This document shows, piece by piece, positions 43,477 to 51,166 of a stretch of DNA of 64,000 nt. Origin of the DNA: Hyalangium versicolor (lineage in GTDB: Bacteria; Myxococcota; Myxococcia; Myxococcales; Myxococcaceae); assembly GCF_020103695.1 (NCBI RefSeq), contig NZ_JAHXBF010000041.1:1-64000 (forward strand), in the 5' to 3' direction. The first letter of the stretch is position 1; every line of letters begins with the position of its first letter. The notes under the pieces are model-generated. The model had not been told where the DNA came from, made no database searches, and was given only the letters and a program-made list of their open reading frames with translations. Both the position numbers and the translations under genes were made by a program.

Positions 43477-43507
43477 CCGGCGGGTGGGCGTACGAACCAC
43501 CCGCCGG
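43477..43507 (+). terminator. Hairpin terminator of the 42-43 kb lipoprotein gene
   Basis: Perfect 11-bp arms CCGGCGGGTGG (43477-43487) and CCACCCGCCGG (43497-43507) with a 9-nt loop. ATTTTATT follows about 12 nt later. It stands 30 bp after the stop codon. Confidence 0.7.
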
Positions 43508-43641
43508 GAACAGGACCATTTTATTGATCCAACCCTTCCCAACCCCAAACTCCTCCGCCCCTGTTTATCGTGCGAGTGTCAGGCGCTCGGCCGCACCTCG
43601 ATGATCGCGAAGCCGTTGACCAGTTCAATCCCCGTCTCCGG

Positions 43642-43669
43642 TGGTCACCCGGGCGGGAATCGAACCTGC
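43642..43669 (-). pseudogene. Truncated tRNA 3' end (T-arm and acceptor with CCA)
   Basis: On the minus strand GCAGG-TTCGATT-CCCGC forms a T-arm with one mismatch and the canonical TTCRA loop. It is followed by CCGGGTG, discriminator A and an encoded CCA: 28 nt exactly equal to tRNA positions 49-76. Nothing upstream on that strand gives an anticodon arm, D-arm or matching 5' acceptor CACCCGG. Such 3' fragments are typical scars of tRNA-targeting integrases. The match is short, so chance is not excluded. Confidence 0.35.
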
Positions 43670-43731
43670 GGCGGTTGATGGGTAAAAGAGTGGGAAGACT
43701 TCACGGATGAGTGTTGGGGGGAATAGGGCCG

Positions 43732-44034
43732 ATGTGGAAACGGAGAAGGACGTGGGTGGCATGCGCGATACTCGCTCTGCTCGCCTTGGTGGTCGTGGGG
43801 GCGATGTCAGGCCGGTCGCTAGCCTCTCGAAAAGAAATCGGCTCACCCTGCTGGATGGACGGGCACTGCCCGCGCCAACATGAATGCATGGCGACGGGCA
43901 ACGGTCCGTTATGGACGCTGGGAAGGACCTGCGAACTTCCTTGTGTCGTGGACGACAATTGCCCAGAAGGCATGGGGTGCTGGTTTGTCGAGAATGGACC
44001 GGGCATCCCAATCTGCATGCGGTCTGGGCATTGA
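43732..44034 (+). CDS. Small Cys-rich membrane-anchored or secreted protein
   Basis: About 100 residues. After MWKRRRTW a single hydrophobic segment (about 9-28, VACAILALLALVVVGAMSG) serves as an uncleaved anchor or signal. The exported part has eight Cys in the repeat-like pattern SPCWMDGHCPRQHEC ... CELPCVVDDNCPEGMGC ... IC, as in small disulfide-rich domains found in myxobacterial exported proteins. Base composition is less GC-rich than the neighbours, and it stands next to a tRNA-like scar, so acquisition by transfer is possible. Function unknown. Confidence 0.6.
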   Translation: MWKRRRTWVACAILALLALVVVGAMSGRSLASRKEIGSPCWMDGHCPRQHECMATGNGPLWTLGRTCELPCVVDDNCPEGMGCWFVENGPGIPICMRSGH

Positions 44035-44303
44035 GAGCGTGGCGCAGACGGCATAGGCCACGCTTCCGAGCTTCCGTGCCACGAGCCCGCGCTGCTCGGG
44101 CCGAGCCCACTGGACGGCATTGTCCGCCTCGCGACGCGACAGGCTGCGTGAAGCGCAATCCTTTCACTGAAGATCAGTATGCTGGCCTGAGCCGGCACGA
44201 ACACGCCCGCCCACCCAAGCTCGGATCCTCCGATGTCCGTCCAACAAGTCCTGTCCAGAGCCCCGTTCGAGCGAACAAGGCCCCATCCTTCCGGCCCAGT
44301 GCT
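44035..44303. other. Gap without a supported gene
   Basis: Neither strand holds a convincing gene. A minus-strand stretch near 44045-44150 reads as an amphipathic fragment (LSRREADNAVQWARPEQ) with no start, perhaps part of a decayed gene. No hairpin or promoter stands out. Confidence 0.4.
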
Positions 44304-45143
44304 TCACGCAGGAGTGCCAGGGCCGCCGTGCCCGTCATCTGTACCTCGGTGCCAGTAAGCCGCCGCCTTGATCCAGTCGCTCGGATGCTGGCGCTCCTCG
44401 ACGAAATAGGTCCGCACCTCGCGAACAATGGACCCCTCCCCCGCGATCCAGACGAAGCCGTCTCCCGCGGGGGGCGTGAATCCGACGAGCGCGCGGCGCA
44501 GCAACTCGGCGTCCTGTTCACCCGGCTCTCCGCGCACGACCCATGTCGGCCGCCACGAGGCCCGAGTCGTGAAAGTCTGCTTCTCGTCCTCGTTCGCCAC
44601 GGCCACCACGGTCGTCACCGGTACACCCGAGCGCAGCGCCTCGACCCGGCGGCCGATGGCGGGCAGCGCGCTCTCGTCGCCGATCAGGAGGTACCAGTCG
44701 AAATCGTCAGGTACGAGGGTCGAGCCTCGCGGCCCGCCGATCTCAAGCAGCTGGCCGACCTGCGCCCCCGCGGCCCATTCCGTCGCAGGGCCTGAGCCAT
44801 GGATGGCGAAGTCGATGGTCAGGCTCTTCCCGGCGTTGTCGAAGGCACGAGGCGTGAAGTCTCGCATCACCGGCTGCGCCGCCGCACCGTCCTGCTGCGA
44901 GAAGAACAGCTTGATGTGGTCGTCGGGCGAGGGGCTGTTGAAATCCGCGAGATCGGGCGACGTGAAACGGATTCGCCGCATGCGCGGGGTCAGCGACTCC
45001 ACGCTGGTGACGAGCAGCTTGCGCCGCCGCAGTTCGTGGCGCACGCGAACGAGCTGGTGAGGCGCGCCCGGCTTGCTGGCATCGCCCTCCGGCACCTGCC
45101 TCGTACCCATTCCCTGTCTGTCCTGAGTGTCCTGGCGATTCAT
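44304..45143 (-). CDS. Siderophore-interacting protein, YqjH-like ferric-chelate reductase
   Basis: A 279-residue flavoprotein. The FAD domain has MRRIRFTSPDLADF and the binding motif RDFTPRAFD (RxYTxR-like) near 95. The C-terminal siderophore-interacting domain includes YLLIGDESALPAI (about 158-170) and a terminal WIKAAAYWHRG typical of the family. It reduces ferric siderophores with NAD(P)H in the cytosol to release Fe(II). Its ATG overlaps the PadR stop (ATGA, 45140-45143), exactly the partnership of E. coli YqjH and its regulator YqjI. Confidence 0.92.
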   Translation of the reverse strand: MNRQDTQDRQGMGTRQVPEGDASKPGAPHQLVRVRHELRRRKLLVTSVESLTPRMRRIRFTSPDLADFNSPSPDDHIKLFFSQQDGAAAQPVMRDFTPRAFDNAGKSLTIDFAIHGSGPATEWAAGAQVGQLLEIGGPRGSTLVPDDFDWYLLIGDESALPAIGRRVEALRSGVPVTTVVAVANEDEKQTFTTRASWRPTWVVRGEPGEQDAELLRRALVGFTPPAGDGFVWIAGEGSIVREVRTYFVEERQHPSDWIKAAAYWHRGTDDGHGGPGTPA

Positions 45144-45697
45144 GAACGAAGCCTCTCGATCTTCTGAGCGGCCTCGTCGATCAGGGCCGCCACGTTGAGA
45201 ATGGTCTGCTTGTCGGCATCGGCCGACAGCGTGTCGAAGAGCACGCTCTTCAGGTTGTGCATGGCCCGCCGTATCGGGGCCGCGTCGGTCCGCTCGCGCA
45301 CCTCCCCGGCGGCTCCGAGCCGCTGGAGCAGGGCCTCCACCGCTTTCGCGTTCTCCTTGAGCAGCGCCCGGCCCTGCGGGGTGATGGAGAAGAGCTTGCG
45401 CTGGTTGTCGGTATCCGGCTCGCCGACCAGACCCATGTCCCTCAGCAGGGTGAGCGTCGGATAGATGATCCCGGGACTGGGGGCATACACGCCGCGGCTG
45501 AGCCCTTCGATGGCGCGGATCAGGTCATAGCCGTGGCGCGGCTCCTGGGCGATGAGGTGGAGCAGGACGAGGCGCAGCTCGCCACCCTCGAACATCCGGT
45601 GGCGCCCGCCATGTCCATGCGGCCCTCTGTGCTCATCCCGCTCGCCGTGCCAGTGCTCGGCTTCGCCGTCCCGCCTTCTTCCGTGCCTGCCGCGCAT
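45140..45697 (-). CDS. PadR family regulator with His-rich metal-sensing arm (YqjI-like)
   Basis: A 185-residue repressor. The first 34 residues are His/Gly/Arg-rich (HGRRRDGEAEHWHGERDEH...), as in the metal-binding extension of E. coli YqjI. The PadR winged helix follows: LRLVLLHLIAQEPRHGYDLIRAIE, YAPSPGIIYPTLTLLRDMGLV, RKLFSITPQGRALL. The C-terminal helices (QTILNVAALIDEAAQKIERL) should dimerise. It is co-translated with the ferric reductase and has a strong palindrome 36 bp upstream, so autorepression relieved by iron or nickel status is the likely mode. Confidence 0.92.
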   Translation of the reverse strand: MRGRHGRRRDGEAEHWHGERDEHRGPHGHGGRHRMFEGGELRLVLLHLIAQEPRHGYDLIRAIEGLSRGVYAPSPGIIYPTLTLLRDMGLVGEPDTDNQRKLFSITPQGRALLKENAKAVEALLQRLGAAGEVRERTDAAPIRRAMHNLKSVLFDTLSADADKQTILNVAALIDEAAQKIERLRS

Positions 45698-45732
45698 GGT
45701 CCGTCTCCTGAAGTCCGGTGAAGCCCATCAAG

Positions 45733-45762
45733 ATGTTACTGAGATATATCTCAGACACATCG
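45733..45762. promoter_or_regulatory. PadR/YqjI-type palindromic operator
   Basis: A 30-bp dyad, 13 of 15 pairs matching: outer arms GATGT and ACATC, inner perfect 16-mer CTGAGATATATCTCAG (45740-45755). The ATGT...ACAT frame is the usual PadR site. It lies 36-65 bp ahead of the padR start, over the expected promoter, and is by far the most AT-rich spot nearby. Confidence 0.75.
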
Positions 45763-45820
45763 ACGTCAAGGCCATGTCAAGAGGTCGGCCAGTTGCCTAC
45801 CGCCGTGACCTACCGAGGCT

Positions 45821-46750
45821 TCACGCCCTCGTCCGGTGCTGGAGCAGGCGGCGCAGCCCTGCTTCTCCGCTGACCAGCCCGATGCCTACGAGCACCAGCA
45901 CCGCACCCAGGACGAAGTTCAGGGTCAGGGGCTCGTCGAGGATGAGCACCCCCAGCGTGACGCCGAACAGCGGCGTCATGAAGGAGAAGACGGCCAGGTT
46001 CGACGCAAGGTAGCGGCGGAGCAACCAGAACCATGCGAGGTAGCTGGCGAAGGACACCACGACTCCCTGGAACAGCACGCTGCCCACCACGATGGGCGTC
46101 AGGGTCGTCCGCCCCGCCTGCCCCGTAACGAGCGCCACGCCGAGCAACATCACGAAGGCGACAGCCAGTTGGTAGAAGAGGGTCAGGCCCGGCGGCGCCT
46201 CGGAGAGGCGCGAGGTGCGCACCGCCACCGTGGTGGCGCCCCAGGCCAGCCCTGCCCCCACGGCCAGTGCATCTCCCAGCAACGTGCGTGCATCCATGTG
46301 CGCCGAGGACGTGCCGCCGATGAACGCCACCGCGATGCCCGCGAAGCACACCCCGATGCCCAGCCACTGGAGAGGCCGCAGTCGCTCGCCCGGCAGCATC
46401 AGGTGCAAGCCCAGCGCGGAGAAGACCGGCGACGTATAGAGGAACACCGCCACGTGACCCGCGCTGGTGTAGCCAAGACTCAACGCCACGAGCAGGAATT
46501 CGACGGCGAAGAGGACACCCGCGAGCAGCCCTCCTGGAAGAGTGCCCTGGCGCAAGCCCTCCCAGCCTCCCCGCCACGCCATCAGCAGGCCCACGAGCAG
46601 CGCCGCGAGGCCCGAGCGCAACGAAGCCTGGAGCACGGGAGCCATGTCCCCAGCTGCCAGCTTGATGGCCACCTGCTGCAGCCCCCACAGCGCGCACAGC
46701 AGGACCATCACCTGGAAGCTGAAGGCATCGGTCTCGCGGCGGGCACTCAT
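45821..46750 (-). CDS. EamA family (DMT superfamily) transporter
   Basis: A 309-residue inner-membrane protein with ten predicted helices in two EamA repeats. The first runs from VMVLLCALWGLQQVAIKLAAG to about 145; the second from LLGDALAVGAGLAWGATTVAVR to the end with PLFGVTLGVLILDEPLT, the standard second-repeat signature. Family members export amino acids, metabolites or drugs; the substrate cannot be read. The ATG at 46750 is preferred because GAGG is well spaced there, while an ATG nine bases upstream abuts it. Confidence 0.93.
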   Translation of the reverse strand: MSARRETDAFSFQVMVLLCALWGLQQVAIKLAAGDMAPVLQASLRSGLAALLVGLLMAWRGGWEGLRQGTLPGGLLAGVLFAVEFLLVALSLGYTSAGHVAVFLYTSPVFSALGLHLMLPGERLRPLQWLGIGVCFAGIAVAFIGGTSSAHMDARTLLGDALAVGAGLAWGATTVAVRTSRLSEAPPGLTLFYQLAVAFVMLLGVALVTGQAGRTTLTPIVVGSVLFQGVVVSFASYLAWFWLLRRYLASNLAVFSFMTPLFGVTLGVLILDEPLTLNFVLGAVLVLVGIGLVSGEAGLRRLLQHRTRA

Positions 46751-46908
46751 CGGGGGCATCCTCTAGGGAAGAGGTGAAGAGGCCTCCCATGAACCAACCA
46801 GTATCGCGGGTCAAGCTCGAGACGACACCCTCAGCCGGCCACGATGGCATGCCCCTACATGCTCGTAAGCCTGAACCCCTTCATCGCGCACACCGGAGGC
46901 ACTCTCCG

Positions 46909-47041
46909 TCATTCGGTGAGGGAGACATCCCCCCAGAAGCCAATCCAGTGATCGACCTGCTTCATCGACTCCTGCGGCTTCTCGTAGGACCACGCGGCAC
47001 GTTCGCTCCGCGATCACCTGACCGTGCCGCGTCGCTTTCAT
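46909..47041 (-). pseudogene. DUF427 gene remnant with internal deletion and frameshift
   Basis: On the minus strand ATG at 47041 starts MKATRHGQVIAERT, the typical DUF427 N-terminus. The reading frame then shifts by one and continues as AAWSYEKPQESMKQVDHWIGFW with GDVSLTE and stop at 46911-46909, the typical DUF427 C-terminus. The middle part (about 50 or more residues with the fold's core) is missing, since a whole gene is 280-380 bp and this is 133 bp. The remaining intergenic DNA from 46751 to 47140 has no other gene. Confidence 0.7.
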
Positions 47042-47140
47042 GTGCTCGACGGTAGCATGTACAGGGACTCACCCTCCCCGCCTGTGTTCGAATAGAACAC
47101 GATTTCGGACGGATCCTCCGGTCCCTCTCGGTGGTGATGC

Positions 47141-48103
47141 ATGACTCGCGAATCGCTCACGAACCTTGAAGCCTGCTTGCCCGAGAATCTCCGGGAGCCT
47201 GGCACCACCATCACCCGGATCGCCGCGGGAATGTCCGGTGCCGGCGTCTACCGGGTCGAGGCCGCCGGACAGACGTTCGTGCTGAAGCTCTCGGCGGACA
47301 ACGAACCGCTCGAGGGGTGGCGCCACAAGCTCCACCTCCAGCAGCTCGCGTCGAACGCAGGCCTGGCACCTCGCGTCGTCCACAGTGACGAGGCCCGGCG
47401 CGCGGTCGTGAGCGCCTTCGTGGTCGACCGCTCGTTCCCAGCGCTCTATGGAGATCCACGCACCCGAGAGTCCGCGCTCTCGAAACTGGGCCAGATGATT
47501 CGCCGCGTGCACGAGATCCCGCTGCCGCCGGACGCGGAGCCAAAGGACCCGCGGCAGACGCTCACCGCCCTCTGGGCAGGGCTCGAGGGGACCTTCGCTG
47601 TACCGCCGTTCGTCCGCGACGCGGTACAACGCGCGCTCTCGGAGGAGGTCCCCGCCCGTGAGCGCGCTCCCGTCCTGAGCCACAACGACGTCAATCCGAC
47701 CAACCTCGTCTACGACGGCGAGAACCTCCTGCTGCTCGACTGGGAGACCGCTGGACCGAATGATCCCGCCTACGATCTCGCGGCGATCTCCGTCTTCCTC
47801 CGCATGGACGAGGCCACCTGCCGACAGATGTTGGAGGCCTACGAGGGAGCGCCGGTCTCTCGGTTCCCCGCCCGCTTTGCCTACTACCGCCGACTGGTGG
47901 CCGTCATGTGTGGCACGGCCTGCCTGCATACGGCCCGCCGCAGCGGACACCCAGGCGCCACGGGGGCTGAGACTCTCGACGCAACCCCTTCACTCGGAGA
48001 CTTCTACCAGCGGATGCGGGCCGGCTCGCTGAACATCGCCACGGGGGAAGGGCAATGGTGGTTCGGCCTCGCCCTGGTGAAGACAGGCTTCGCCGAGCTC
48101 TGA
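47141..48103 (+). CDS. Aminoglycoside phosphotransferase/choline kinase family protein
   Basis: A 320-residue small-molecule kinase. Seen: MSGAGVYRVEAAGQTFVLKLS (nucleotide loop and Lys near 52), catalytic motif LSHNDVNPTNLVYDG (HxDxxxxN, about 179-193), metal Asp in LLLLDWETAGPNDPAYDLA (about 200). These are the Brenner and DxD-like motifs of the APH/ChoK fold. The substrate is unknown: antibiotic resistance should not be assumed, since many relatives phosphorylate choline, homoserine or sugars. No linked biosynthetic genes. Confidence 0.88.
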   Translation: MTRESLTNLEACLPENLREPGTTITRIAAGMSGAGVYRVEAAGQTFVLKLSADNEPLEGWRHKLHLQQLASNAGLAPRVVHSDEARRAVVSAFVVDRSFPALYGDPRTRESALSKLGQMIRRVHEIPLPPDAEPKDPRQTLTALWAGLEGTFAVPPFVRDAVQRALSEEVPARERAPVLSHNDVNPTNLVYDGENLLLLDWETAGPNDPAYDLAAISVFLRMDEATCRQMLEAYEGAPVSRFPARFAYYRRLVAVMCGTACLHTARRSGHPGATGAETLDATPSLGDFYQRMRAGSLNIATGEGQWWFGLALVKTGFAEL

Positions 48104-48108
48104 GCGCT

Positions 48109-48846
48109 TCAGTAGGGGCTTGCGGTCGGCCGCACGATGATTTCGCTGACGTCGACGTCATCGGGTTGCTCGATGGCGAAGGCAATGGTCCTGGCGACTG
48201 CGTCAGCGGGGATCGAGATCCGCCGGAAGTCCTTCATGACCTTCTGGGCGAGCGGATCGCTGATGCTCTCGGCGAGCTCCGACTCGGTGACTCCCGGCGA
48301 GATGACCGTCACCCGGATGTCGCCCCCCACCTCCTGGCGCAGCCCCTCGGAGATGGCCATGACGGCGAACTTGGTCGCGCAGTACACGGCTGCCGTGGGC
48401 GAGACACTGTGGCCGCCAATGGACGAGAGGTTGATGAACTGGCCGCTCCCCTGCTTCTTCATCAGAGGCAGTCCCGCGGCGATGCCATGCAGCACGCCCC
48501 GGATGTTCACGTCGATCATCCGGTTCCACTCGTCCACCTTCAGGGCCTCCAGCTTGGACAGCGGCATGACGCCCGCATTGTTGATGATCACGTCCACGCG
48601 GCCGAAGGCCCCGAGCGCGAAGTCCACGAACGCCTCCATGTCCTCGCGCCGCGTCACATCCAGCGCGCGGTAGCGGGCGGAGCCACCCTCGGTGGTAAGG
48701 GCCTTCGTGAGTGCCTCGAGCCTGTCGGTGCGCCTGGCGCCGAGGACCACGTGAGCGCCTTCCCTGGCGAGCACGCGGGCCGTGGCCTCGCCAATCCCGC
48801 TGCTGGCTCCGGTGATGAGTACGACCTTTCCCTTGATTCTGGACAT
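48109..48846 (-). CDS. SDR family NAD(P)-dependent oxidoreductase
   Basis: A 245-residue classical short-chain dehydrogenase. Motifs: TGASSGIG (12-19), ARRTDRL after beta-2 (Arg pair favours NADP), NNAG (about 88-91), the catalytic Ser in NLSSIGG (about 141), YCATK (Tyr and Lys about 155-159), PGVTESEL. It is close to the YdfG/serine-dehydrogenase-like group. It is divergent from an AraC regulator whose presumed sites lie in the shared 178-bp region, and convergent with the phosphotransferase gene with a 5-bp gap. Confidence 0.93.
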   Translation of the reverse strand: MSRIKGKVVLITGASSGIGEATARVLAREGAHVVLGARRTDRLEALTKALTTEGGSARYRALDVTRREDMEAFVDFALGAFGRVDVIINNAGVMPLSKLEALKVDEWNRMIDVNIRGVLHGIAAGLPLMKKQGSGQFINLSSIGGHSVSPTAAVYCATKFAVMAISEGLRQEVGGDIRVTVISPGVTESELAESISDPLAQKVMKDFRRISIPADAVARTIAFAIEQPDDVDVSEIIVRPTASPY

Positions 48847-48936
48847 GGCTGTTCCCTCGAAGTTCTGGTGTCAGGAGCCCGGGGCGAGTGCGCCTCGGGA
48901 CTGGGCCAAAACTAGGAACCTGGCGGGGGTGGCCGG

Positions 48937-48970
48937 TAGACCATTCCTGGCGCGTTCTAGCCTATTCCTG
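48937..48970. promoter_or_regulatory. Direct-repeat operator for the AraC regulator
   Basis: TAGACCATTCCTG (48937-48949) and TAGCCTATTCCTG (48958-48970) share 11 of 13 bases and start 21 bp apart, two helical turns, the usual arrangement of AraC half-sites. An inverted partial copy, CTAGGAA, lies at about 48912. They are between the divergent SDR and AraC genes. Confidence 0.6.
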
Positions 48971-49024
48971 CAAGGCCTCCTCAGACCGTGCGCCATGTCC
49001 GTAGAGAGAGTAGCTTGATCCTCC

Positions 49025-49924
49025 ATGGACCCCACACGACTGGCGGAGCTGGCCGCATGGATCCAGCGCTTCACCCCTGGGGATGGCGTGCACCCGACGG
49101 CCATCGAGCGCGTGTCCTTCCTCCGCGCCGCGCGGCCCGGCGAACCGCTGCGCGTCCTCTACCAACCCGCGCTGTGCGTCATCGCGCAGGGGAGCAAGCA
49201 GGTGATGCTGGGCGAGGAGGTCTACCCCTATGACGCCTCGCACCACCTGGTGGTGTCCGTGGACCTGCCCATCACGGGCCAGGTGACGCGAGCGACGCCC
49301 AAGGCGCCGTATCTCTGCTTCCAGCTCGACCTGGATCCCGTCGTGCTCGCCGATCTGATCCTCAAGGCGGGCCTTCCTCCACCAAAGCAGCAGGGCCCCT
49401 CTCGAGGCCTGTTCCTCGGCGAGACGTCCTCGGTGTTGCTGGATGTGGTGCTCCGACTGGTGCGGCTGTTGGAGACACCCGAGGACATCCCCACGCTGGC
49501 CCCGCTGGCCATCCGAGAGATCCTCTACCGACTGCTCAAGGGAGAGCACGGCTGGAGGTTGGCGCAGATTGCCACGGTGAACAGCCAAGCGCAGCGTATT
49601 GCCCGAGCCATTGGCTGGCTCAAGAGCCACTTCGCGGAGCCGCTGCGCATCGAGGATGTCGCGCGCGAGGTGCACATGAGTCCCTCCTCGCTGCATCACC
49701 ACTTCAAGGCCGTCACGGCCATGAGCCCGCTTCAGTATCAGAAGCAGCTGCGGCTCCAGGAGGCTCGCCGCTTGCTGCTCAGCGCGGACGTGGACGTGGC
49801 CACGGCGGGCTTCCGGGTGGGCTACGAGAGCCCCTCGCAGTTCGGCCGCGAGTACCGCCGCCTGTTCGGCACGCCGCCGGGGCAGGACGTGCGGCGGCTG
49901 CGGGAACTGGAACAGGCGAGCTGA
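49025..49924 (+). CDS. AraC family transcriptional regulator
   Basis: A 299-residue activator. Residues 20-160 are the AraC-type N-terminal domain (cupin-like: TAIERVSFLRAARPGEPL, YQPALCVIAQGSKQVMLGEEVYPYDASHHLVVSVDLP pattern). The C-terminus holds two helix-turn-helices: RIEDVAREVHMSPSSLHHHFKAVT and VATAGFRVGYESPSQFGREYRRLFG. This subtype usually activates the divergent oxidoreductase gene, here the SDR, in response to a small molecule. A TTG at about 48997 or the ATG at 49025 could start; the ATG is preferred. Confidence 0.93.
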   Translation: MDPTRLAELAAWIQRFTPGDGVHPTAIERVSFLRAARPGEPLRVLYQPALCVIAQGSKQVMLGEEVYPYDASHHLVVSVDLPITGQVTRATPKAPYLCFQLDLDPVVLADLILKAGLPPPKQQGPSRGLFLGETSSVLLDVVLRLVRLLETPEDIPTLAPLAIREILYRLLKGEHGWRLAQIATVNSQAQRIARAIGWLKSHFAEPLRIEDVAREVHMSPSSLHHHFKAVTAMSPLQYQKQLRLQEARRLLLSADVDVATAGFRVGYESPSQFGREYRRLFGTPPGQDVRRLRELEQAS

Positions 49925-49941
49925 GGAGCGAGCGTGGGCAC

Positions 49942-50859
49942 TCAGCGGCGGGGCTTGGAGGGTTGCTTCTTCGCCGGGCGCTTGGGCTTGCGGAGATCGT
50001 CCTCGCTCTTGGGGAGTGTGGGGCCCTCGCCGAGATCAAACTCGTAGGTGCCTCCGAGCAGGGCACGGAACTGGTAGATGTCCCACAGGCCCGGCGTCAC
50101 CGACACACCGGCCACGGCCTCCAGCACCAGGCCCGGGAAGGCCTCGTAGCGAATCACCGGGATGATCTCTGCCTGGACAGCGTTGTCCTGCCACGCCGGG
50201 GTGATGGCATCCTCGAGGAAGTAGCGGCCCACCACCTCGAGCCCCACCAGCGTGAAGTTGTCGAGGTTGTAGGCCCCCGCCAGCCCGAACTGCACCGCGT
50301 CGGGCACGTCGAAGTCGGCCAGCTCGCCGCGGCTGCGCGTGCCGTTGCGGAGGTAGCTGGCGTTGAGCATGAAGCGCAGATCCTTGCTCGGGCGCAGTTC
50401 AGCAATGAGGCTGCCCTCCACGTCCCAAGTGCCGTCCGACAAGGTCGGCAGGACGGTGTCGAGATCACTCGGCCCGGTGGGAAGGGTGCCGCGCACATAG
50501 GCGGCCAGCGCGAAGGTGGGCTTCTCCAGGAAGGTCCACTGCAGCCCGATGGGAATGTCGCCGAAGGCCAGCTTGAACTCCTCGTCTCCCGGCAGGCCCA
50601 GTGCGAGGACTTCGAGGTAGATGTTGGCCTCCAGGGAGTCGACGATGCCGAAGCGGGCGCTGGGCGAGATCTGCTGGTAGGGCTGGGACTTATCGAAGTC
50701 CAGGGAGAAGAAGCCCTGGTAGCGCAGGCCCAGTTCCAGGTTGCCGCTGCGGGTGGTCTCGGCGGTGCGTGTCACCATGGCGCGGTAGGGCTTTGCCTGC
50801 ACGGCGGTGGCGGACAGGCACGCGACGACGAAGGCGAAGAGGGCGGCACGAGCGTTCAT
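49942..50859 (-). CDS. Outer-membrane beta-barrel-like exported protein
   Basis: A 305-residue protein. Signal peptide MNARAALFAFVVACLSATAVQA, then alternating aromatic strands such as SGNLELGLRYQGFFSLDF, SARFGIVDSLEANIYLEVLAL, LAAYVRGTLPTGP, VEGSLIAELRPSKDLRFMLNASY, LVGLEVVGRYF, AEIIPVIRYEAFPGLVLEAVAGVSV, as in MetA-pathway or transporter-like barrels. The last 35 residues are Lys/Pro/Arg-rich and would lie inside the periplasm. Function unknown. The ATG at 50859 begins the signal; upstream in-frame residues are unlike. Confidence 0.75.
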   Translation of the reverse strand: MNARAALFAFVVACLSATAVQAKPYRAMVTRTAETTRSGNLELGLRYQGFFSLDFDKSQPYQQISPSARFGIVDSLEANIYLEVLALGLPGDEEFKLAFGDIPIGLQWTFLEKPTFALAAYVRGTLPTGPSDLDTVLPTLSDGTWDVEGSLIAELRPSKDLRFMLNASYLRNGTRSRGELADFDVPDAVQFGLAGAYNLDNFTLVGLEVVGRYFLEDAITPAWQDNAVQAEIIPVIRYEAFPGLVLEAVAGVSVTPGLWDIYQFRALLGGTYEFDLGEGPTLPKSEDDLRKPKRPAKKQPSKPRR

Positions 50860-50867
50860 GCCGGCAG

Positions 50868-51113
50868 ACCCTACCCTTCGACAACGGCGGAGACCACGGC
50901 GTATCGACTTCCGCCACGGTCGAATTGGAGCGGGCGGACGCGCTGCTGAAAGTCCTGTCCCAGGCAACCGAGGACACCATGCGTCACATGCCCGGCTTCA
51001 TCTCCGCCAATCTGCATGTGAGCGCAGACCGCCGTCACATCGCCAACTATGCCCAGTGGCGCAGCCGGGCGGACTACGACGCCATGCTCAAGAACCCCGA
51101 GTGCTTCGAATAA
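50868..51113 (+). pseudogene. Antibiotic biosynthesis monooxygenase (ABM) remnant
   Basis: The frame LPFDNGGDHGVSTSATVE, TEDTMRHMPGFISANLHVS, RHIANYAQWRSRADYDAML is a recognisable ABM half-barrel. No start codon stands at the expected N-terminus, since the preceding DNA belongs to the divergent outer-membrane gene. The protein also stops abruptly after KNPECFE, short of the last strand and helix. It looks truncated at both ends. If translated from a non-standard start it would be about 80 residues. Confidence 0.6.
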
Positions 51114-51166
51114 ATCGAAATGACGGCCGACTCGTTTCCTTGCCCCACCTTCAACAGGAGCTGCTC

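Larger units (their letters stand above)
43447..43731. other. Intergenic region with terminator and tRNA fragment
   Basis: Apart from the hairpin and the tRNA-like piece, the minus strand at about 43573-43642 reads as an open stretch ending IELVNGFAIIEVRPSA and stop, without any start codon. It may be the tail of a deleted gene. G+C is lower than around it. Confidence 0.3.

Noticed and set aside
44045..44150. Minus-strand stretch LSRREADNAVQWARPEQRG as part of a real gene
   Set aside because: Looks helical but has no start, no family match and is broken on both sides; too short to call.
43625..44167. Minus-strand open frame of 180 codons over the small Cys-rich gene
   Set aside because: Arg/Ser/Pro-rich translation without motifs; the plus-strand frame has a membrane segment and ordered Cys pattern.
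46774..47055. Plus-strand open frame of 93 codons in the intergenic gap
   Set aside because: No domain and no ribosome site; the minus strand explains the DNA as a DUF427 remnant.
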